Positions 5,300 through 7,708 of a stretch of DNA of 7,708 nucleotides are shown here, piece after piece. Below the pieces are notes generated by a model. The model did no database searches, was not told the DNA's origin, and saw only the letters and a list, made by a program, of their open reading frames with translations. The stretch comes from UBA1181 sp045617845 (lineage in GTDB: Bacteria > Bacteroidota > Bacteroidia > Bacteroidales > Paludibacteraceae). Every line of letters starts with the position of its first letter. Position 1 is the stretch's first letter. A program made the position numbers and the translations under genes. The stretch lies in the NCBI GenBank assembly GCA_045617845.1, contig JAZLJL010000067.1, positions 1 to 7,708 on the forward strand. The letters are read 5' to 3'.

Positions 5300-6945
5300 A
5301 ATGGTTGGTTGACTTGATCTCCCAACCTGGTGTTGGACAATCCATCTTCCTTTTGGCGGCTACCATCGCTGGCGGTATCGCCTTAGGGAAGATTAAAGTG
5401 AAGGGCATTTCCCTTGGCGTGACGTGGGTCTTGTTCTTCGGAATTTTCATCGGTCAGTTTGATTTCATACCGTTGGATTCCACCATCCTCCATTTTGTGA
5501 AGGAGTTTGGGCTTATCTTGTTCGTCTATGCGATCGGATTACAGGTCGGACCCAGCTTCTTCTCCTCTTTCCAGAGTGGGGGAGTGACGCAAAACCTTTT
5601 GGCGGTGGGCTTGGTCGTCTTGGGTGGCGCAGTCGCGTTTTTACTGCCGGCGCTCTTTGATGTGGATTTGACCTCTATGGTGGGAATCATGTCGGGTGCG
5701 GTCACCAACACCCCGGGCTTGGGTGCGGCGCAACAGACCTACACCGATTTGAACAACGCTTCCGCTGATTTCCTTTCTGCGGGATATGCCATCGCTTATC
5801 CGATGGGTGTCATCGGCGTCATCCTCTCTTGCATCATCATTAAAAAACTCTGCGCTGAAAAGGCGGTAGAGGAAGGTGATGGAAAGAAGGCGCAGATGGA
5901 GATGTTCACGATTGAGGTGACCAACCCAGCCTATGACGGTTATACATTGGTGAATCTGAAGAGAGCAGTCGGTTTCGATTTCGTGATTACTAGGTTGTAT
6001 CACCCTAGTAACCAATTCGTGGAGATACCGTGTGACGAGTCTCTCCTGAATGTGGGCGATAGGTTCTTTATCGTGTGTGAAAAGAGTGTGGCGGAAAAAC
6101 TGGAGCACGTTTTGGGCGAACGCGTCGATATGGACATTAGGGATTGGGATTCGCTCGACAAGCAGCTCATCTCTAAGAAAATCACCCTTTCCAAGTCTGA
6201 GCTTCATGGTAAGAGTTTGGGTGAGATTGATTTCAGGAAGAAATTCAATATTAATATTTCCCGTGTCATTCGTGCGGATGTGAGCATCTATCCGTCTAAA
6301 ACGCTGAGATTGGTGTTGGGTGACGTCCTTGTGGTGGTCGGCAACGAACAGGGAATCCAAAAAGTGGTGGATTACGTCGGAAATAATAAGGGAAAACTTT
6401 ATGATCCGTTCCTGATACCGATTTTCCTCGGAATCATGTTGGGTGTCGTCTTGGGCTCTTTGCCGATTCCTTTCCCGATGATACCTGTCCCGGTCAAGTT
6501 GGGTTTGGCGGGAGGCCCGCTGATCGTAGCCATCTTGATGAGCCGTTTCGGGGCTAAATTCGGTATCGTCACCTATGCCACCCACAGTGCGAAGAAGATG
6601 TTGCAAGAGGTGGGTATCTCCCTCTTCTTGGCGGCGGTCGGACTCAGTTCCGGAAAGATATTCTTCACGACGTTGGTGGAACACGGAGCTACTTGGTTCT
6701 TGTACGGAACCCTCATCACACTAGTCCCTTTGATTATTATCCTTCTTATTGGCAGGTTGTTCTGTAAATTGGAGGCGTACCAATTGATGGGCTTGGTTTC
6801 TGGAGGAATGACCGACCCGGCTGCGTTGGCGTTTTCTAATTCTGTGACGGACGGTAAGGCTTCCTTGAGTTATGCGACGGTCTATCCTTTGACTATGTTC
6901 ATGCGCATTCTTTGTGCCCAGATACTTATTCTTTTATCAATATGA
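5296..6945 (+). CDS. AspT/YidE/YbjL-family transporter with two TrkA-C domains
   Basis: This 549-residue inner membrane protein has the full family layout. An N-terminal membrane half (about 14-185) carries GAVTNTPGLGAA at 134-145. A cytoplasmic centre holds two TrkA-C (RCK-C) domains, about 203-285 and 288-362, each ending in a GDxxxVV/GDRFFIV-type strand. A C-terminal membrane half (about 370-549) carries GGMTDPAAL at 503-511, the counterpart of the first signature, reflecting the internal duplication. Family member AspT exchanges aspartate for alanine, and E. coli relatives have been linked to export of dicarboxylates or glutamate; the substrate here is inferred only as an acidic amino acid or dicarboxylate. 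No aspartate decarboxylase gene adjoins it: a terminator follows directly. The start overlaps the small ORF's stop as ATGA, so translation is probably coupled. The divergent LysR-type gene is the likely regulator. Confidence 0.9.
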   Translation: MKWLVDLISQPGVGQSIFLLAATIAGGIALGKIKVKGISLGVTWVLFFGIFIGQFDFIPLDSTILHFVKEFGLILFVYAIGLQVGPSFFSSFQSGGVTQNLLAVGLVVLGGAVAFLLPALFDVDLTSMVGIMSGAVTNTPGLGAAQQTYTDLNNASADFLSAGYAIAYPMGVIGVILSCIIIKKLCAEKAVEEGDGKKAQMEMFTIEVTNPAYDGYTLVNLKRAVGFDFVITRLYHPSNQFVEIPCDESLLNVGDRFFIVCEKSVAEKLEHVLGERVDMDIRDWDSLDKQLISKKITLSKSELHGKSLGEIDFRKKFNINISRVIRADVSIYPSKTLRLVLGDVLVVVGNEQGIQKVVDYVGNNKGKLYDPFLIPIFLGIMLGVVLGSLPIPFPMIPVPVKLGLAGGPLIVAILMSRFGAKFGIVTYATHSAKKMLQEVGISLFLAAVGLSSGKIFFTTLVEHGATWFLYGTLITLVPLIIILLIGRLFCKLEAYQLMGLVSGGMTDPAALAFSNSVTDGKASLSYATVYPLTMFMRILCAQILILLSI

Positions 6946-6984
6946 ATAATCGATAACCCCTAATAATCTTCTATCCTGTTTTTT

Positions 6985-7016
6985 AAAGGGACGGCTGAGA
7001 CTCCGTCCCTTTTTTT
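6985..7016 (+). terminator. Intrinsic terminator after the transporter gene
   Basis: AAAGGGACGG pairs with CCGTCCCTTT around an 8-base loop, and the 3' arm runs into an unbroken run of T to 7016. It lies 39 bp after the transporter stop and ends that transcript. The reverse strand lacks a proper T tail, so it acts in the plus direction. Confidence 0.92.
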
Positions 7017-7047
7017 CGTTAATCGTGGAATTAATATTTCTAATAAG

Positions 7048-7081
7048 ATTAGATGTTTTTTTGTTGTATTTTTCATCTAAT
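7048..7081. repeat. 8-bp inverted repeat with T-rich loop
   Basis: ATTAGATG (7048-7055) and CATCTAAT (7074-7081) are exact reverse complements around an 18-base, T-rich spacer. It could be an operator or an RNA stem in a long leader. In such A+T-rich DNA a chance match cannot be dismissed. Confidence 0.45.
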
Positions 7082-7101
7082 TGTTATATCTTCATAAAAA
7101 A

Positions 7102-7120
7102 CTATTGATACGTATAATAG
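7102..7120. repeat. Imperfect dyad CTATT...AATAG around ATACGTAT
   Basis: A central perfect palindrome ATACGTAT (7107/7108 to about 7115) is flanked by CTATT and AATAG, which are also complementary but offset by one base. This looks like a possible protein-binding dyad upstream of the beta-helix gene. Support is visual only. Confidence 0.3.
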
Positions 7121-7198
7121 ATTGTTGGTCTATTTGTGTTCAGTGTGTGTTGATGTGCCTTTTTTAGCTAATTAATATTTTTTAAATAGTGCTGTGAT

Positions 7199-7708
7199 AT
7201 GAATCGGAAAACTTATGTGTTCACCTTGCTCCTATTATTTGCGCCCTTGTCAGTCGTGCGATTGATGGCGGGAACGCCAAATAATGTTTACAAAGAGGGC
7301 GTGATTTATGTCTCCCAGAATGGGTCCGGAAATGGAACGTCATGGGCGAGTGCCATGGGCGATCTAAACAATGCGTTGAAGGTCGCCAGTAGTCAATCCT
7401 TAGACGTATATGTGTCGGCTGGTACATATACGGGAAATAAAGATAGTCTGAATGCTTTTGTCATGCAGGCTGGTGTGAATGTTTACGGAGGATTCTCCGG
7501 TACGGAAACCAATTTGGACGAAAGGGATCTTAAAAACAATCGGACCATTTTGACGGGTCAGGACGTACAGCGTGTGTTGTTCCAACCGAATGATTTCACC
7601 GATAGTACAATCGCTGTTTGGAATGGTTTCGTCATCGAACATGGTATGTTTAAAGAGGATGATACGCATGAGGGGGCGGGTGTCTATTTGAGGGACTATA
7701 GCGCATTG
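7199..7708 (+). CDS. Secreted right-handed beta-helix protein, 3' end outside window
   Basis: ATG at 7199 opens a frame that stays open for 170 codons to the window edge, so the protein is partial at the C-terminus. Residues 1-25 are a signal peptide: MNRK, then a hydrophobic core (TYVFTLLLLFAPLSVV), then a cleavage-like region ending in MAG. The mature part has the sequence pattern typical of the first coils of parallel beta-helix proteins of the pectate-lyase-like or Pmp-like kind: IYVSQNGSGNGTSWASAM, a VYVSAGTY turn, then VNVYGGFSGTETNLDERD and TILTGQD. Such proteins are exported across the inner membrane; many in Bacteroidota go on to the cell surface, often through a C-terminal sorting domain that would lie beyond this window. 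Possible jobs are glycan binding, cleavage or adhesion; no catalytic residues can be assigned. Being 182 bp past a terminator, it is a separate transcription unit. Confidence 0.85.
   Translation, partial: MNRKTYVFTLLLLFAPLSVVRLMAGTPNNVYKEGVIYVSQNGSGNGTSWASAMGDLNNALKVASSQSLDVYVSAGTYTGNKDSLNAFVMQAGVNVYGGFSGTETNLDERDLKNNRTILTGQDVQRVLFQPNDFTDSTIAVWNGFVIEHGMFKEDDTHEGAGVYLRDYSAL

Larger units (their letters stand above)
7017..7198 (+). promoter_or_regulatory. A+T-rich leader of the beta-helix gene
   Basis: This 182-bp stretch between the terminator and the next ATG must contain the promoter for the secreted protein gene. I could not find an exact TAnnTTTG; the nearest is TCTATTTG around 7129-7136, one mismatch. 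Two inverted repeats are visible (7048-7081 and 7102-7120), both listed separately. No small ORF of note and no RNA gene was recognised. Confidence 0.35.

Noticed and set aside
5641..6684. 347-codon open frame on the minus strand
   Set aside because: It is antisense to the transporter gene, rich in His, Arg and Gln with no recognisable domain, and the plus-strand protein has full family motifs. It is a shadow frame.
7221..7669. Two minus-strand frames at the right end
   Set aside because: They are antisense to the beta-helix gene, whose signal peptide and repeated coil motifs make the plus-strand reading far stronger.

Overview
The window looks like chromosomal DNA from a member of the Bacteroidota, probably Bacteroidales. 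The evidence is two good matches to the Bacteroidota -7 promoter consensus TAnnTTTG (51-58 and 5148-5155), starts that mostly lack a usable Shine-Dalgarno, A+T-rich leaders, and a secreted beta-helix protein of a kind common in this phylum. The genus cannot be fixed from the sequence.

Layout, left to right. (1) 51-1235, plus strand: a membrane acyltransferase of the acyltransferase-3 family with its own promoter, probably decorating a surface glycan. (2) 4031 down to 1250, minus strand: a two-gene unit. It starts with an unrecognised 323-residue protein, followed by a roughly 154-nt gap containing a perfect inverted repeat, then a reverse transcriptase (RT) with a large C-terminal extension. 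The RT ends only 14 bp from the acyltransferase stop, facing it. (3) 4156-4181: a perfect 26-bp palindrome between this unit and the next gene. (4) 5074 down to 4193, minus strand: a LysR-type regulator. (5) 5148-7016, plus strand: divergent from the regulator, a promoter, a previously easy-to-miss 27-codon membrane-type ORF, an AspT/YidE-family transporter whose start overlaps the small ORF's stop as ATGA, and a strong intrinsic terminator. (6) 7199 to the window end: the first 170 codons of a secreted right-handed beta-helix protein, cut by the window edge, preceded by a roughly 180-bp A+T-rich leader with two inverted repeats.

The LysR gene and the transporter form a standard divergent regulator-target pair, probably for dicarboxylate or amino acid exchange. 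The most interesting part is the RT unit. The RT has the core catalytic motifs, but there is no sign of a group II intron, a template/variable repeat pair or an obvious retron RNA around it. A stand-alone chromosomal RT with an orphan partner and a structured gap between them is the arrangement seen in RT-based phage defence systems. Assignment to defence is inference, not something the sequence proves.
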